Source of the DNA: Catenulispora sp. EB89
Lineage (GTDB): Bacteria > Actinomycetota > Actinomycetes > Streptomycetales > Catenulisporaceae
Length of the DNA: 64,000 nt
Assembly: GCF_041261445.1 (NCBI RefSeq)
Contig: NZ_JBGCCU010000004.1
Coordinates: forward strand, 1-64,000
Reading direction: 5' to 3'
The first letter of the stretch is position 1, and every line of letters begins with the position of its first letter. This document shows, in pieces, positions 8,796 through 18,232 of this stretch. The translations under genes were made by a program, and so were the position numbers. A model generated the notes under the pieces. It did no database searches. It was not told the origin of the DNA and saw only the letters and a list, made by a program, of their open reading frames with translations.

Positions 8796-10037
8796 TCAAA
8801 GCTCCTTCGGGACGGGAATGCGGGCTGCGACGCGGAATCCGCCCTCGGGACGCGGGCCGGCGCCGAATTCGCCGTGGAGGAGTCCGACCCGCTCCCGCAT
8901 GCCGGCGAGGCCGTACCCGGTGCGGCTGCCAGTGCCGCGTCCGCTTCTTCGGGTGCCGCTGTCGACGATCGCGATCACGAGGTCGGCGTCGCCGAAATCG
9001 ACGGACACCCGGCACTGACGAGCCCCGGAGTGCTTCATGACGTTCGTGACGGATTCCTGCACGATCCGGAACGCCGCCGCGTCGATCTCCGGGGGAAGCG
9101 GCCGACGCACGCCGCGCCACTCAACGTCGACGCGTACACCGGCATTCCGTGCGCTCGCCACGAGTCTTTCGACGCCGTCGAGACCCGCGAGGGGCGTGCC
9201 GGTGTTCGGCGTGGCGGCGTTCGGCGTGTCAGAGTTCGCAAAGTCAGAGTTCGGAGAGTCGGTGTCGTGGAGCGCGCCGAGCATACGACGGAGCCCAGCC
9301 AGCGTCTCCCGGCTGGCGTCCTCGATGGCTCCGAGGGCGTTCCGCGCATCCTCCGGGCGCTTCTGGACGACCAGTTTCGCGGCCCCGGCCTGGAGGGCCA
9401 CGACGCCGATGGTGTGAGCGACCAGGTCGTGCATGTCGCGGGCGATCCGCAGCCGCTCGGCCGTCACCGCCTGGTCGGCCGCCTGGACGCGCGCCTCCTC
9501 GGCGTGAATGCGCTCCCGGCGCTGTGAGTTCCCCAGCACCCCGGCGAGCGCGATGATCAGCAGCACCACCGCCTCGACCGAGGTGTCGACTCTCAGCCCC
9601 CTGACGAGACACACCGCGACGTAGCCGAACAGTCCGGCGGATGCCAGCCCGGCACCGGCCATCACCGCCGGCCAGGAGCCGTTCGCCGCGACGAAGATCA
9701 GAGCGGCGCATACCGGAAGGTACTGATCGGGCGCGATGTTCGAGGAGTGGATGTCGTAGTTCAAGGTGAGCGCGCTGAACACCAGTGCGGTCATCGACCA
9801 CAGCGGGCGACGAGCCAGCAGACAGCATCCGAGACAGGCCAGCGCGGCGGCCGAACCCAGCGCGGTCAGTTCCCAGCCATTGGCCCATATCGACGGAGGT
9901 CCGGCTATGACGATTCCCCAGGGCCGTTCCATCCGCTGCGACTGAGCGATGAACAAGGACGACGTCGTCAAGGCCCAGACGCACGCAACCACGAGCGGCG
10001 CGGGCACGCGCGTCAGTACAGGCCGGGTCACGGACAT
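8796..10037 (-). CDS. Sensor histidine kinase (HisKA_3 type)
   Basis: 413 residues. Residues 1-180 contain several hydrophobic transmembrane helices and a short N-terminal tail. The dimerisation box RIARDMHDLVAHTIGVVA supplies the phospho-His. The C-terminal ATPase has NVMKHSGA (N box), IVDSGT and GYGLAGMRERV (G boxes). Between the two is a low-complexity insert of DTP/DSP/NAATP units encoded by a degenerate 15-nt repeat. The ATG at 10037 is chosen as the first Met before the membrane region. It partners the adjacent response regulator, and the divergent ABC/FtsX genes make an envelope-stress or peptide-sensing role plausible. Confidence 0.93.
   Translation of the reverse strand: MSVTRPVLTRVPAPLVVACVWALTTSSLFIAQSQRMERPWGIVIAGPPSIWANGWELTALGSAAALACLGCCLLARRPLWSMTALVFSALTLNYDIHSSNIAPDQYLPVCAALIFVAANGSWPAVMAGAGLASAGLFGYVAVCLVRGLRVDTSVEAVVLLIIALAGVLGNSQRRERIHAEEARVQAADQAVTAERLRIARDMHDLVAHTIGVVALQAGAAKLVVQKRPEDARNALGAIEDASRETLAGLRRMLGALHDTDSPNSDFANSDTPNAATPNTGTPLAGLDGVERLVASARNAGVRVDVEWRGVRRPLPPEIDAAAFRIVQESVTNVMKHSGARQCRVSVDFGDADLVIAIVDSGTRRSGRGTGSRTGYGLAGMRERVGLLHGEFGAGPRPEGGFRVAARIPVPKEL
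9200..9264 (-). repeat. Degenerate 15-nt tandem repeat inside the kinase gene
   Basis: About four imperfect units built on GTTCGGN, encoding repeated Asp/Asn-Thr/Ser-Pro in the linker between the dimerisation and ATPase domains. The period is a multiple of three, so expansion preserves frame. Confidence 0.55.
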
Positions 10038-10169
10038 GTGCCGAGCGTAGGTGCCCGCGTCGCGAGTCCGCATCGGACCTGGGGCGTACGCCCGGGGATG
10101 GCACCGGCACCGCGAATGCGGGTCCTGCTCCGATGTGCCCGGGCAGCCGCCGTCGGCACTGTCGTTCCC

Positions 10170-10883
10170 ATGACGATCTCGAAGAGTTCCGAAGAACCGG
10201 ACATGGTCGTGCGAGTGAGGGACGTGCGCAAAGACTTCGGCGACTACGCGGCGCTGGACGGCGTCGGCCTGGAGATCCGCGCCGGCGAGTCGGTCGCGGT
10301 GATGGGTCCGTCCGGCTCCGGCAAGTCGACGTTGCTGAACCTGCTCTCCGGGCTGGACCGGCCGTCCGCCGGATCGGTCGTGGTCGGCGGCGAGGACCTC
10401 GGCCGACTCTCCGAGCGCGGCCTGGCGGTGTTCCGCCGACGCCGGATCGGGATGGTCTTCCAGTTCTTCAACCTGCTGGACGACCTTCCGGCGCTCGACA
10501 ACATCGCCTTGGCCGGTCAGCTGGTGGGGATGCGGGCCCGCCCGGCCAGACGGCGCGCCGCCGAGCTGATGGACGAGCTCGGGATCGCGGACCGGAAGGA
10601 CATCTATCCGGCGGCGTTGTCCGGCGGAGAGCGGCAGCGGGTCGCGGTCGCCAGGGCCCTGATGAACCGGCCGGCGCTGCTGCTGGCCGACGAGCCGACC
10701 GGCGCGCTGGACCGCCGCTCCGGGGAAGCGGTGGTGGAGCTGCTGACGGAGCTGAACCGGGTCGGTCAAACGTTGATCCTGGTCACGCATGATCCCCGGC
10801 TGGCTGCGCGGTGTGCTTCGCGTGTCGTCGAGATCGAAGACGGACGCATTGTTCGCGACAGTGTTGTGGAGAGTGCGCGATGA
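10170..10883 (+). CDS. ABC transporter ATP-binding protein (MacB/LolD type)
   Basis: 237 residues. Walker A GPSGSGKST, Q-loop MVFQFFNLL, signature LSGGERQRVAVARAL, Walker B LLLADEPTGALD and H-loop THD are all intact. The VFQ..NLL and DEPTGALD forms are typical of FtsX-linked ATPases. Its ATGA overlap with the following permease shows translational coupling. It is transcribed divergently from the two-component genes. ATG 10170 is given; ATG 10203, just before VVRVRDVRKDF, is an alternative. Confidence 0.95.
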   Translation: MTISKSSEEPDMVVRVRDVRKDFGDYAALDGVGLEIRAGESVAVMGPSGSGKSTLLNLLSGLDRPSAGSVVVGGEDLGRLSERGLAVFRRRRIGMVFQFFNLLDDLPALDNIALAGQLVGMRARPARRRAAELMDELGIADRKDIYPAALSGGERQRVAVARALMNRPALLLADEPTGALDRRSGEAVVELLTELNRVGQTLILVTHDPRLAARCASRVVEIEDGRIVRDSVVESAR

Positions 10884-13228
10884 GGGCCGTGTGGGCGGCG
10901 ACTTGGGCCGCGATCAAGCGCCGGAAGCTCCAGACGTCCGTCCTCGGCGTCGTGGTTCTGGTGTCCACCGGGATGGCCGTGGTGACGCTGGGGCTGCTCG
11001 CCGCCGTATCAGGCCCCTTCGACAAGGTCTACGACGCGGCACACGGCGCGCACATCGTCGCCGAGTTCGACAGCTCGAAGGCGGACGCCGCACAGCTCGC
11101 GCAGACCGCGCAGGCGCCGGGTGTCGTGGCGTCCGCCGGGCCGTATCCGATGGCCGTCCTGCATCAGCCGGTCGAGACCGGCAGCCCCGCGTTCCAGTTG
11201 GCCGGCGCCTTCACCGTCGTGGGCCGCGACCGTCCCGACACCGCGGTCGACACGGTGAAGCTCGCCTCGGGACGCTGGCCGACGGGCCCCGGCGAGATCG
11301 TGCTCGACCGCCCCGAGGGCTACTCCCGCACGGACCAGAAGATGATCGACACCGAGCACCATGTCGTCACGGCCAGCGGTGTGGATCTCACCGTGGTCGG
11401 CTACGCGAGGTCGGTGAGCGATTCCGCCGACGGCTGGGTCACCCCCGCCGAAGCCGAGGCGTTGGGTGCCACGTCGACCCAGATGATGTACCGGTTCCGG
11501 GACGCGGGGTCGGACTCGGCGCTCAAGGCCGACGTCGTGTCCGTCACGGCGCACCTGCCCGCCGGGTCCCTGGCCGGGACGAGTTCCTACCTGACGATCA
11601 AGAACCATCTGGCCACGGGACCCAACACCTACGTGCCGTTCCTGACCGCCTTCAGCATCCTCGGTCTGGTCATCTCCATCATGATCGTCGGCAATGTCGT
11701 CAGCGGCGCGGTGGTCGCGGGCTACCGGCACATCGGGATTCTCAAGGCCCTGGGATTCAGTCCGAACCAGGTGACGTCCGTCTACGTCCTCATGGTCGCG
11801 GTCCCTGCCGCGGCCGGATGCGTCGTCGGCGCCGCGATCGGCGCGAGGACGGGTTCGGCGATGGTGAGCCAGGCGTTCTACGGGGTCTCCGGCACCGACG
11901 TACTGCGAGGACAGGAGACGATACCGGCGTGGGTGTATCCGGCCGTGCTGCTCGGCATGCCGGTGTTGGTCGTCCTGTCCGCTCTCCTCCCAGCCATCCG
12001 GGCCCGACGGTTGCCGGCCGCCGCGCTGATCAGCGCGGGCAGCGTCCAGCAGACCGGACGCGGACTGGCCGCCCAGCGCCGGCTCGGCGGTTCGCGGCTG
12101 CCTCGTCCGGTGAGTCTGGGCCTGGGCTGGCCGCTCTCGCGGCCGGGGCGCACAGCGTTGACGCTGTCCATGGTCGTCCTCGGAGTGGCGACGGTGACGC
12201 TGGCGATCGGCATGTCGGCATCCGTCGTCAAGTACGACCGGACCCAGAGCCAGCAGGACAAGATCCAGGTGACGATCGGGGTGAACAATCCGGCATCGCC
12301 ATGGCATCCGATCGGCCCGGACCACACCGACGCACAGCTGTTCGCCCTACTGCGCGCCCTCCCCGGCACTGTCCACGTGTCAGCGAACACCCCGGTGCAG
12401 ACGCACGTAGCCGGGAACGCCGCCCTCATCCACCTCGACGTCGAGACCGGGGACACCACGGCGCTGCACCCGGACCTGGCGCGCGGGCGCTGGATGGACG
12501 GCCCGGGCGAGGTCGTCGTCGGATCAGAGTTCTGGCACCAGCACGGGATCTCACTCGGCCAAGTGATCGCCCTGGTCGCCCCGGACGGCACAGCGGTCCC
12601 TGAGAAGGTCGTCGGCGAGCAGACCGCCGGCTGGGACGTCACCACCACCGACTGGGACCGGTTCATCGGACTGTTTCCCACACACCGCGCCGCGACGTAC
12701 TCCATCGGGCTCGCCAAAGGCACCGACCCGCACGCCTACGCCAAAGCGGCGGCAACGATCGACCCCGGCTTGCAACCGGCGGTGAACGACGGCATCGACA
12801 CGATCGAGAAGGTGATGATCAGTGTGATCTCGACGCTGACCGGCATGCTGATCGTCGTCGCCGCGCTCGGCGTGTTCAACGCCGTCGTCATGACCACCCG
12901 CGAGCGCCGCAAAGACCTCGGCGTCCTGAAGTCGATCGGCATGACCCCGCGGCAGCTGATCGCGATGGTGGTGACGGCGATGGCCGCACTGGGCCTGGCC
13001 GGCGGCCTCATCGGGCTCCCGGCGGGCATGCTCGCCCACCGGATCATCGTCCCGGCGACCGGCCGCGGCACCGGCCGCGACCTGCCGGCCTCACTGCTCC
13101 ACGTGTGGGACTGGCCGACGCTGACACTGCTCGCCACCTCCGGTGCGGTGATCGGCGCGCTCGGGGCATTCCTGCCCTCGATCCGCGCATCGAGGGCATC
13201 GGCCGCCGAGGTGTTGCGTAGCGAGTGA
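10880..13228 (+). CDS. FtsX-family ABC permease, two-FtsX-domain type
   Basis: 782 residues. An N-terminal transmembrane helix (about 20-42) is followed by a large extracytoplasmic domain, a first FtsX helix bundle, a middle membrane segment near the LGLGWPLSRPGRTAL loop, a second extracytoplasmic domain, and a C-terminal FtsX bundle containing TTRERRKDLGVLKSIGMTP. The last motif is typical of MacB-like permeases, which perform mechanotransmission rather than classical import. Start overlaps the ATPase stop as ATGA. It pairs with the 10170 ATPase and is probably regulated by the divergent two-component system. Substrate unknown. Confidence 0.92.
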   Translation: MRAVWAATWAAIKRRKLQTSVLGVVVLVSTGMAVVTLGLLAAVSGPFDKVYDAAHGAHIVAEFDSSKADAAQLAQTAQAPGVVASAGPYPMAVLHQPVETGSPAFQLAGAFTVVGRDRPDTAVDTVKLASGRWPTGPGEIVLDRPEGYSRTDQKMIDTEHHVVTASGVDLTVVGYARSVSDSADGWVTPAEAEALGATSTQMMYRFRDAGSDSALKADVVSVTAHLPAGSLAGTSSYLTIKNHLATGPNTYVPFLTAFSILGLVISIMIVGNVVSGAVVAGYRHIGILKALGFSPNQVTSVYVLMVAVPAAAGCVVGAAIGARTGSAMVSQAFYGVSGTDVLRGQETIPAWVYPAVLLGMPVLVVLSALLPAIRARRLPAAALISAGSVQQTGRGLAAQRRLGGSRLPRPVSLGLGWPLSRPGRTALTLSMVVLGVATVTLAIGMSASVVKYDRTQSQQDKIQVTIGVNNPASPWHPIGPDHTDAQLFALLRALPGTVHVSANTPVQTHVAGNAALIHLDVETGDTTALHPDLARGRWMDGPGEVVVGSEFWHQHGISLGQVIALVAPDGTAVPEKVVGEQTAGWDVTTTDWDRFIGLFPTHRAATYSIGLAKGTDPHAYAKAAATIDPGLQPAVNDGIDTIEKVMISVISTLTGMLIVVAALGVFNAVVMTTRERRKDLGVLKSIGMTPRQLIAMVVTAMAALGLAGGLIGLPAGMLAHRIIVPATGRGTGRDLPASLLHVWDWPTLTLLATSGAVIGALGAFLPSIRASRASAAEVLRSE

Positions 13229-13329
13229 GAGCGCGGGCAGTCGCAGTTCCCCGAGCCGGTCGACCACGGCGTGGATCTCGCCGTCGTCGACCGGCAGGGC
13301 GAAGTGGTCGCCGAGGGCTTGAAGCGGGG

Positions 13330-13494
13330 AAGACCGCCGCCGGCCGGATCTGGCAGGCCGGCGGCCGGGCCGAGCTGCCCGTGTGGCCCGGCCCGCTCCA
13401 CGCCTTCGACCGGCACGACCCCGAGATCCGGATCAGCAAGGCCGCCGGCGCGGCCCGCCGCAACTGGCTGGAACGGCTCCTGGCGACCGAGTGA
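13330..13494 (+). pseudogene. C-terminal fragment of an alpha/beta-hydrolase
   Basis: The frame ends with AELPVWPGPLHAFDRHDPE and RRNWLERLLATE, the C-terminal catalytic-His region (PG.LHAFD) of alpha/beta-hydrolase fold-3 esterases. Sequence before about 13320 is in another frame and lacks nucleophile and oxyanion motifs, so only the tail remains. A duplicated ACTCCCGGAGGC element follows (about 13496 and 13575). Confidence 0.55.
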
Positions 13495-13595
13495 CTCCCG
13501 GAGGCGACGGCCTCCGACGGACGTCCGATGGAGGTCCGACCAACATCCACCGCCGCTGCGGCCAGTACCGGGTAACTCCCGGAGGCCATGTCCTC

Positions 13596-14567
13596 TTATG
13601 AGCGAGTGAGAACGACAGCTCCAATAGAGCGCCGTTGCTCGAGTACCTGGTGCGCCTCTGCGGCCTGTGTCAGGGGGAATCGGGTGTGGATGCGTGGTGT
13701 GAGTTCCCCGCGAGCCGCCGCCGACAGCGCATACAAAGCGTCGTCCTGCTGTTCCGCATCGGTTTTGCGCGTGAGGATGCCGAGCGGGCCGTAGACGGCC
13801 AGGCCGCGTCGGGCGATGGTTTGGACGTTGAGCTCGGCGAAGGCGCCTGACGCGTACCCGTAGAAACCAATGCGCCCGCCGCCGTCAGCCGTGGCGGCCA
13901 GCGCCTGCTCGGCGACCGTGCCACCCACGGCGTCGAGCACGAGATCCGCGCCGCGTCCGCCGGTGAGGTCGCGCAGGCGCTCCGGCCAGTCGGCCGTCGT
14001 GTAGTCCAGGACGTGGTCGGCACCGAACTCCCGGACGGCATCGCCCTTCTCGGCGCTCGCGGCGCCCACGACCGTGGCGCCGGCGGCCTTGGCCAGCTGG
14101 ACCAGCAAGGAGCCGATGCGGCCCGCGGCGGCGGTGATCAGCACCGTGTCCTCGGACCGCAGCCGCATGGCCGAAAGCAGACCGCGCGCCACCGCCCCGG
14201 CTTGGAACACCGTCAACGCGGTCTCCAGGGGGAGGCCGTCCGGGACCGGGAAGGTGTAGGCAGCGGTGGTGAGCGCGCGCTCGGCGTAGCCTCCGGACTG
14301 GCCGACCGTGGTCGCCACGACGGTCTTGCCGACCAGCCCCTCGTCGCCTCCCGGCCCGACCGCCGCTACGCGCCCGCCGACCTCGATGCCGGGGGTCCAC
14401 GGCAGGGGCATCGGCCATCGCCCCGAGCGGACGATCACGTCGCCGAACATGACCCCGGCCAGGTCGACGTCCACCAGGACCTGCCCCGCGCCCGGAGCCG
14501 GGTCGTCGACGTCGTCCACGACAAGCACCTCCGGTGCACCGAACCGCGTTACCCGCACAGCGCGCAT
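13596..14567 (-). CDS. Zinc-free MDR quinone oxidoreductase
   Basis: 323 residues. An N-terminal GroES-like domain starts MRAVRVTRFGAPEVLVVDD; a Rossmann domain follows with AAAGRIGSLLVQLAKAAGA for NADPH binding and a final PLTQAAEAHQVLEQR typical of quinone oxidoreductases. The Cys ligands of the structural zinc lobe are absent. It would reduce quinones or enones with NADPH in the cytosol. ATG 14567 follows AAGGGG by 6 nt, which rules out an in-frame start 42 nt upstream. It is divergent from a TetR gene with palindromes between, so TetR repression with de-repression by a reactive substrate is likely. Confidence 0.92.
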   Translation of the reverse strand: MRAVRVTRFGAPEVLVVDDVDDPAPGAGQVLVDVDLAGVMFGDVIVRSGRWPMPLPWTPGIEVGGRVAAVGPGGDEGLVGKTVVATTVGQSGGYAERALTTAAYTFPVPDGLPLETALTVFQAGAVARGLLSAMRLRSEDTVLITAAAGRIGSLLVQLAKAAGATVVGAASAEKGDAVREFGADHVLDYTTADWPERLRDLTGGRGADLVLDAVGGTVAEQALAATADGGGRIGFYGYASGAFAELNVQTIARRGLAVYGPLGILTRKTDAEQQDDALYALSAAARGELTPRIHTRFPLTQAAEAHQVLEQRRSIGAVVLTRS

Positions 14568-14601
14568 GCCCAACCCCTTCTGGTTGACACCCAGACTCGA
14601 T

Positions 14602-14618
14602 CGAGACACCCTGTCTCG
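14602..14618. promoter_or_regulatory. Palindromic operator between MDR and TetR genes
   Basis: Perfect inverted repeat CGAGACA-CCC-TGTCTCG. It lies in the 143-nt divergent intergenic region and is the best candidate site for the adjacent TetR regulator. Related GAGACA/TGTCTC half-sites recur at 14694-14699 and 14712-14717. Confidence 0.7.
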
Positions 14619-14623
14619 TATCC

Positions 14624-14689
14624 GACACCTGATTCAGTGTCCGCAGGCGTCACGCGCCGGCACAAGAATCAGACACGGCGGAATGTGTC
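14624..14689. promoter_or_regulatory. Paired GACAC-N8-GTGTC sites
   Basis: Two inverted repeats with the same layout, at 14624-14641 and 14672-14689, start to start 48 nt apart. They may be additional TetR sites covering both divergent promoters. Confidence 0.55.
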
Positions 14690-14710
14690 GAACGAGACAA
14701 AGGACTGAGA

Positions 14711-15250
14711 ATGTCTCAGCCGGACATACGGGTTCGACGTACGCGCACGCTGCTGCGCGACGCCCTCGTGGAGCTGATCGAGGTCAAGGGCTTCGACCGC
14801 ATCACCGTCGGCGAGCTCACCACCCGCGCGATGATCAGCAGGGCCGCGTTCTACCGGAACTACCGCGACAAGTACGAGCTGGTCGAGCAGATCTTCGACG
14901 AAGCCATGACGGAGATGACCACCCTCGACGGCGACACCCGCTCGCCCGGGGAGCGTTGGGCCGACTTCCTCAAGCACATCGACGGCTACCACCGCCTCTA
15001 CGGCGCGTTGCTGGGCAAGAAGGGCAGCCCCTGGTTCACCGACCGGATGCGCGCCGCGCTCGCCGCGATGGTGAGCACGCACCTGCCCGACCAGACCGCG
15101 GACGATCTGCTGCCCAGCGTGGTCTCCGCGATGTTCCTCCAGTCGATCGTGTGGTGGCTCGAAAGCGGCCGCCCGGTTCCGCCCGAGCAGATCGCGGCAC
15201 AGTCCTCCCGACTCGTTCGCGCCGTCCTCCAGACGACCGCCGGGCCGTGA
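14711..15250 (+). CDS. TetR/AcrR family transcriptional regulator
   Basis: 179 residues. The N-terminal DNA-binding domain (about 8-55) has RRTRTLLRDALVELIEVKGF and the recognition helix region ISRAAFYRNYRDKYELVEQI, standard for TetR proteins. The C-terminal helical ligand domain ends with a Trp-Trp pair (SIVWWLESGRP) seen in TetR_C actinobacterial members. It is divergent from the quinone oxidoreductase gene and probably represses it and itself through the palindromes at 14602-14717. The start at 14711 overlaps one half-site (14712-14717), consistent with autoregulation. Confidence 0.93.
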   Translation: MSQPDIRVRRTRTLLRDALVELIEVKGFDRITVGELTTRAMISRAAFYRNYRDKYELVEQIFDEAMTEMTTLDGDTRSPGERWADFLKHIDGYHRLYGALLGKKGSPWFTDRMRAALAAMVSTHLPDQTADDLLPSVVSAMFLQSIVWWLESGRPVPPEQIAAQSSRLVRAVLQTTAGP

Positions 15251-15452
15251 GGAAGCCGGTCGGCCGAGTGCCGGCGATCGCCGTCCCGCCGTTCCCGGCC
15301 ACTCCCAACGACCGCCGCCCCCTCCACGGAACGCCGAACCGCCCGATCGGGTGGAGCGCGTCCGCGTTGCCGGTTCGTGCGTGCCCGGTCCTTCAGTTCG
15401 CTGCGATGCTGGACTACTACTGGTAGAAACGTCCGATCGGGGAGGTCCACGA

Positions 15453-16934
15453 GTGGAACCGCTGAAGTCCGGGGATCCGCGCACTGTGGGCCCGTATGTC
15501 CTGATCGCGCGGCTCGGCGCCGGCGGCATGGGGCAGGTGTTCCTGGGACGGACGCGGGGCGGGCGGACCGTCGCGGTGAAGGTGGTCAAGGCCGAGCTGG
15601 CCGGGGACCGGGAGTTCCGGCGGCGGTTCCGGCAGGAGGTCGCGGCGGCGCGGCTGGTGTCGGGACGCTTCACGGCCGCGGTGGTGGACGCCGATCCGGA
15701 GGCCGCGATGCCGTGGCTGGCGACCACGTACGTGTCCGGGCTGACGCTGCGCGCCGTGGTCGGTGCCGGCGCGCTGCTGCCGGAGACATCACTGCGGGTG
15801 CTGGCGTACGGGCTGGCGCGGGCGCTGGCCGAGATCCACGCCGCCGGCGTGGTGCACCGGGATCTGAAGCCCTCCAACGTGATGCTGGCCGTGGACGGCC
15901 CGCACGTCATCGACTTCGGCATCTCCCGGGTCATCGCCGCCGCGGACCTGACGCGGACCGACGTCGGGACGATCGTCGGCTCGCCGGGCTTCATGTCGCC
16001 GGAGCAGACCCGCGGGCAGGAACTCACCGCCGCGACCGACGTCTTCTCGCTCGGCACCGTCCTGGCCTACGCCGCCAGCGGCCGCAACCCCTTCGGCGAC
16101 GGTCCGGACCACGCGCTGCTCTACCGCATCGCGCACGGCGAGCCCGACCTGTCCGGCCTGCCGGCCTCGCTCGCGCCGCTGATCGCCATGTGCCTGGCGA
16201 AGGATCCGGCGCAGCGCCCCAGCACCGCGCAGATCATCGGACGGATGGCCGACGTGCCGGAGGGCGCGTGGCTGCCCGCGGACCTGACGGCGGCGATAGC
16301 ACAAAGCGCCGCCGAGATCCTGGACTACGAAGGGATCGCGGTCTTCGCCGAGCCCGACGCCGATCCGCTGCAAACCCCCGGCCCGGCGCCGGATCCCACG
16401 CTTCTGCTCACGTCGGCGGACCGGGCGACATCGGTGATCCCGGCCGCCGGCGAACGGACGCCGGAACGCGTCGGCGTCGGCGAGCCGCCACGCGGCTCGC
16501 GGGGCAACGGCGGCGCGGGGCTGGTCGCCGGCGTGCTGTCGGTCGCGGTCATCGCGGCCCTCGCGACGGCTCTGGTCCTGGTGCTGCACAACGGGAGCCA
16601 CAACCCGGGTTCGCCGCCGGCGGCGTCCGTGGGGACGAGTACCAGCCCGTCGCCGCTGACCCGGTCGGTCGGGCGGACCAGCACGTCGCAGACGTCTGCG
16701 AGCGTGCCGACGCCGACGACCAGCTCCGCCCCGGCGCCGACGACCCCGGCCTCGACCACGACGACGACCAGCGCGCCGAGCACGACGGCGAGCACCTCCG
16801 TCTCGACCACGGCGAGCACGTCGCAGCCGACGACGCCGAGCAGCACGTCCAGCTCGTCCGCGCCGCCGACCTCGAGCCCGTCGACCGCGCACAGCACGAC
16901 ACCGCCCACGACGCCGAGTTCAAGCCACAGCTGA
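15453..16934 (+). CDS. Membrane Ser/Thr protein kinase (PknB-like), no sensor domain
   Basis: 493 residues. Kinase domain about 13-275: glycine loop LGAGGMGQVF, Lys43 in VAVKVV, catalytic loop VHRDLKPSN with Asp137, DFG (154-156), SPGFMSPEQ and DVFSLG. One transmembrane helix spans about 355-378. The remaining roughly 115 external residues are almost only Ser, Thr, Pro and Ala, with no PASTA or PknH sensor fold. The GTG at 15453 follows GGGAGG by 7-8 nt. It would phosphorylate cytosolic proteins; with no external sensor, input is unclear. The Thr/Ser stalk could be glycosylated. Confidence 0.93.
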   Translation: MEPLKSGDPRTVGPYVLIARLGAGGMGQVFLGRTRGGRTVAVKVVKAELAGDREFRRRFRQEVAAARLVSGRFTAAVVDADPEAAMPWLATTYVSGLTLRAVVGAGALLPETSLRVLAYGLARALAEIHAAGVVHRDLKPSNVMLAVDGPHVIDFGISRVIAAADLTRTDVGTIVGSPGFMSPEQTRGQELTAATDVFSLGTVLAYAASGRNPFGDGPDHALLYRIAHGEPDLSGLPASLAPLIAMCLAKDPAQRPSTAQIIGRMADVPEGAWLPADLTAAIAQSAAEILDYEGIAVFAEPDADPLQTPGPAPDPTLLLTSADRATSVIPAAGERTPERVGVGEPPRGSRGNGGAGLVAGVLSVAVIAALATALVLVLHNGSHNPGSPPAASVGTSTSPSPLTRSVGRTSTSQTSASVPTPTTSSAPAPTTPASTTTTTSAPSTTASTSVSTTASTSQPTTPSSTSSSSAPPTSSPSTAHSTTPPTTPSSSHS

Positions 16935-17495
16935 ACCCGGTCGGTCGGGGCGCGCCGGGGTGGGTCGGGGCGTCGGAGCGGTCGGCGCGGCTCGGGGCGT
17001 CGGGGCGGACAGGGAACTGTCAGAACCCTGTCGCGCCGCCCCCGCGGGCCTACCGCATCCCGCACCGAACGGCCGCCCACCGTGCCAGCCGTCCCCATCG
17101 AACCCTTATCCTCACGCCACGTCCACGGGTGCTCCGGCGACCGCCGTCGCCGCCTCCGGCCAGTCCGTGCGGGGCCGCGACCGGACTTCGAACGGACATG
17201 TCAAGCGCCATTCGCCGCCAACCCTCTCGAATCGACTGCGCGCCGGGCCGCGCCGCCTTCACACTGGGCGCAGCGGACCCGGGGCCGCACCCGCCTGCGG
17301 TCCCGGGTCCGCTCTGGTCCGGCGCGGCTCGACGCCGCCCGGCCGTCCGGTGCGGCACGCGCCTTCGCGTGCCGCCGTCCTTGCTGGCCTTGCTGGCCTT
17401 GCTGGTGCCCGGTTCCCCGTCTGGCGCCGCACTACGCGCCAGCCCCGTTCGCCGGGCGAACCGGCGGCCGGTGGTCGGACCGGCCGCCGGGGTCC
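16935..17495. other. Intergenic stretch between convergent genes
   Basis: About 560 nt without a supported gene. It contains three direct copies of a 9-nt CCTTGCTGG unit near 17383-17409. Frames that are open here show no domain or start signal. Confidence 0.5.
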
Positions 17496-18119
17496 TCACC
17501 CGGCCCGCGTCAGCTCGACCGCGGGCAGGTCCTTCAGCTCCTCGCGCGTCAGGTCCACCTGGACGCCGTAGGTGGCGTCGACCACGTTGCGGATCGGGAC
17601 CGCAACCTCCTTGCGGTTCCACAGGTGTCCCTCGGCGAGCAGGATGTGCGTGACGTGCAGGTCGGATGCGGCCATCAGGCCCTTGACGCGCCCGATGTCG
17701 CCGTCGGCGGCGTGCAGGCGCTCGTTCGGACACAGCTGCACCTCGCCGGCCGGCACCCGGTCGTAGGTGATCATGTCCGGCCTGGACGGGGCCCGGTAGC
17801 CGCCGCCGAGGGCGCCGCCGCCGGTGACGGGTCCGCCGGTCGGGGCGGCCTGCTGCACCATCTCGGTGGCCTCCGCCGGCTCCAGCAGATCGAACCCGGA
17901 CATGGTACAGGTCAGGATGATGGCGTCGGGCCCGGCGCGACCGACCATCGTGGCCGGCACGAGTCGCGCGACGTGCGTGTCCCGCCCGACGACGAGGTGG
18001 GTCAGGGCCCGGGTGGCCGGGTCCATGATGATCCGGTGCAACCGGCCGCAATCACCGTCGGCACAGGAGACGCCCGCGCCGATCGCGTACGGGTATTCCT
18101 TCTCGGTCATGGTGCTCAT
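17496..18119 (-). CDS. PRC-barrel domain protein
   Basis: 207 residues. Two related beta-rich segments, about 10-70 (IGAGVSCADGDCGRLHRIIM, then THLVVG) and about 120-195 (ERLHAADGDIGRVKGLMA, then THILLAEGHLW), match the PRC-barrel pattern of Gly-x-Ile/Leu-x-x-Ile followed by His-Leu/Ile-Val. A Gly/Pro-rich linker joins them. PRC-barrel proteins of this kind are cytosolic and often stress-associated. ATG 18119 follows GAGGAGG by 5 nt. The neighbouring SigB-type locus suggests stress regulation, but no linked promoter was identified. Confidence 0.85.
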   Translation of the reverse strand: MSTMTEKEYPYAIGAGVSCADGDCGRLHRIIMDPATRALTHLVVGRDTHVARLVPATMVGRAGPDAIILTCTMSGFDLLEPAEATEMVQQAAPTGGPVTGGGALGGGYRAPSRPDMITYDRVPAGEVQLCPNERLHAADGDIGRVKGLMAASDLHVTHILLAEGHLWNRKEVAVPIRNVVDATYGVQVDLTREELKDLPAVELTRAG

Positions 18120-18232
18120 AGCAGCCTCCTCACTGCTCACGCGGATGAGTTCAGCGGCGCCGCGTTCCTGCCAGGTACCCGGTCACAGAGTTTGAAACGG
18201 GGCTTCCACCACGCACGGACCCGAGGAAAAGC

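Noticed and set aside
8796-10790. Extension of the histidine kinase frame upstream of 10037
   Set aside because: The extra 250 residues lie antisense to the divergent ABC ATPase gene and are low-complexity; the membrane region begins at the chosen ATG.
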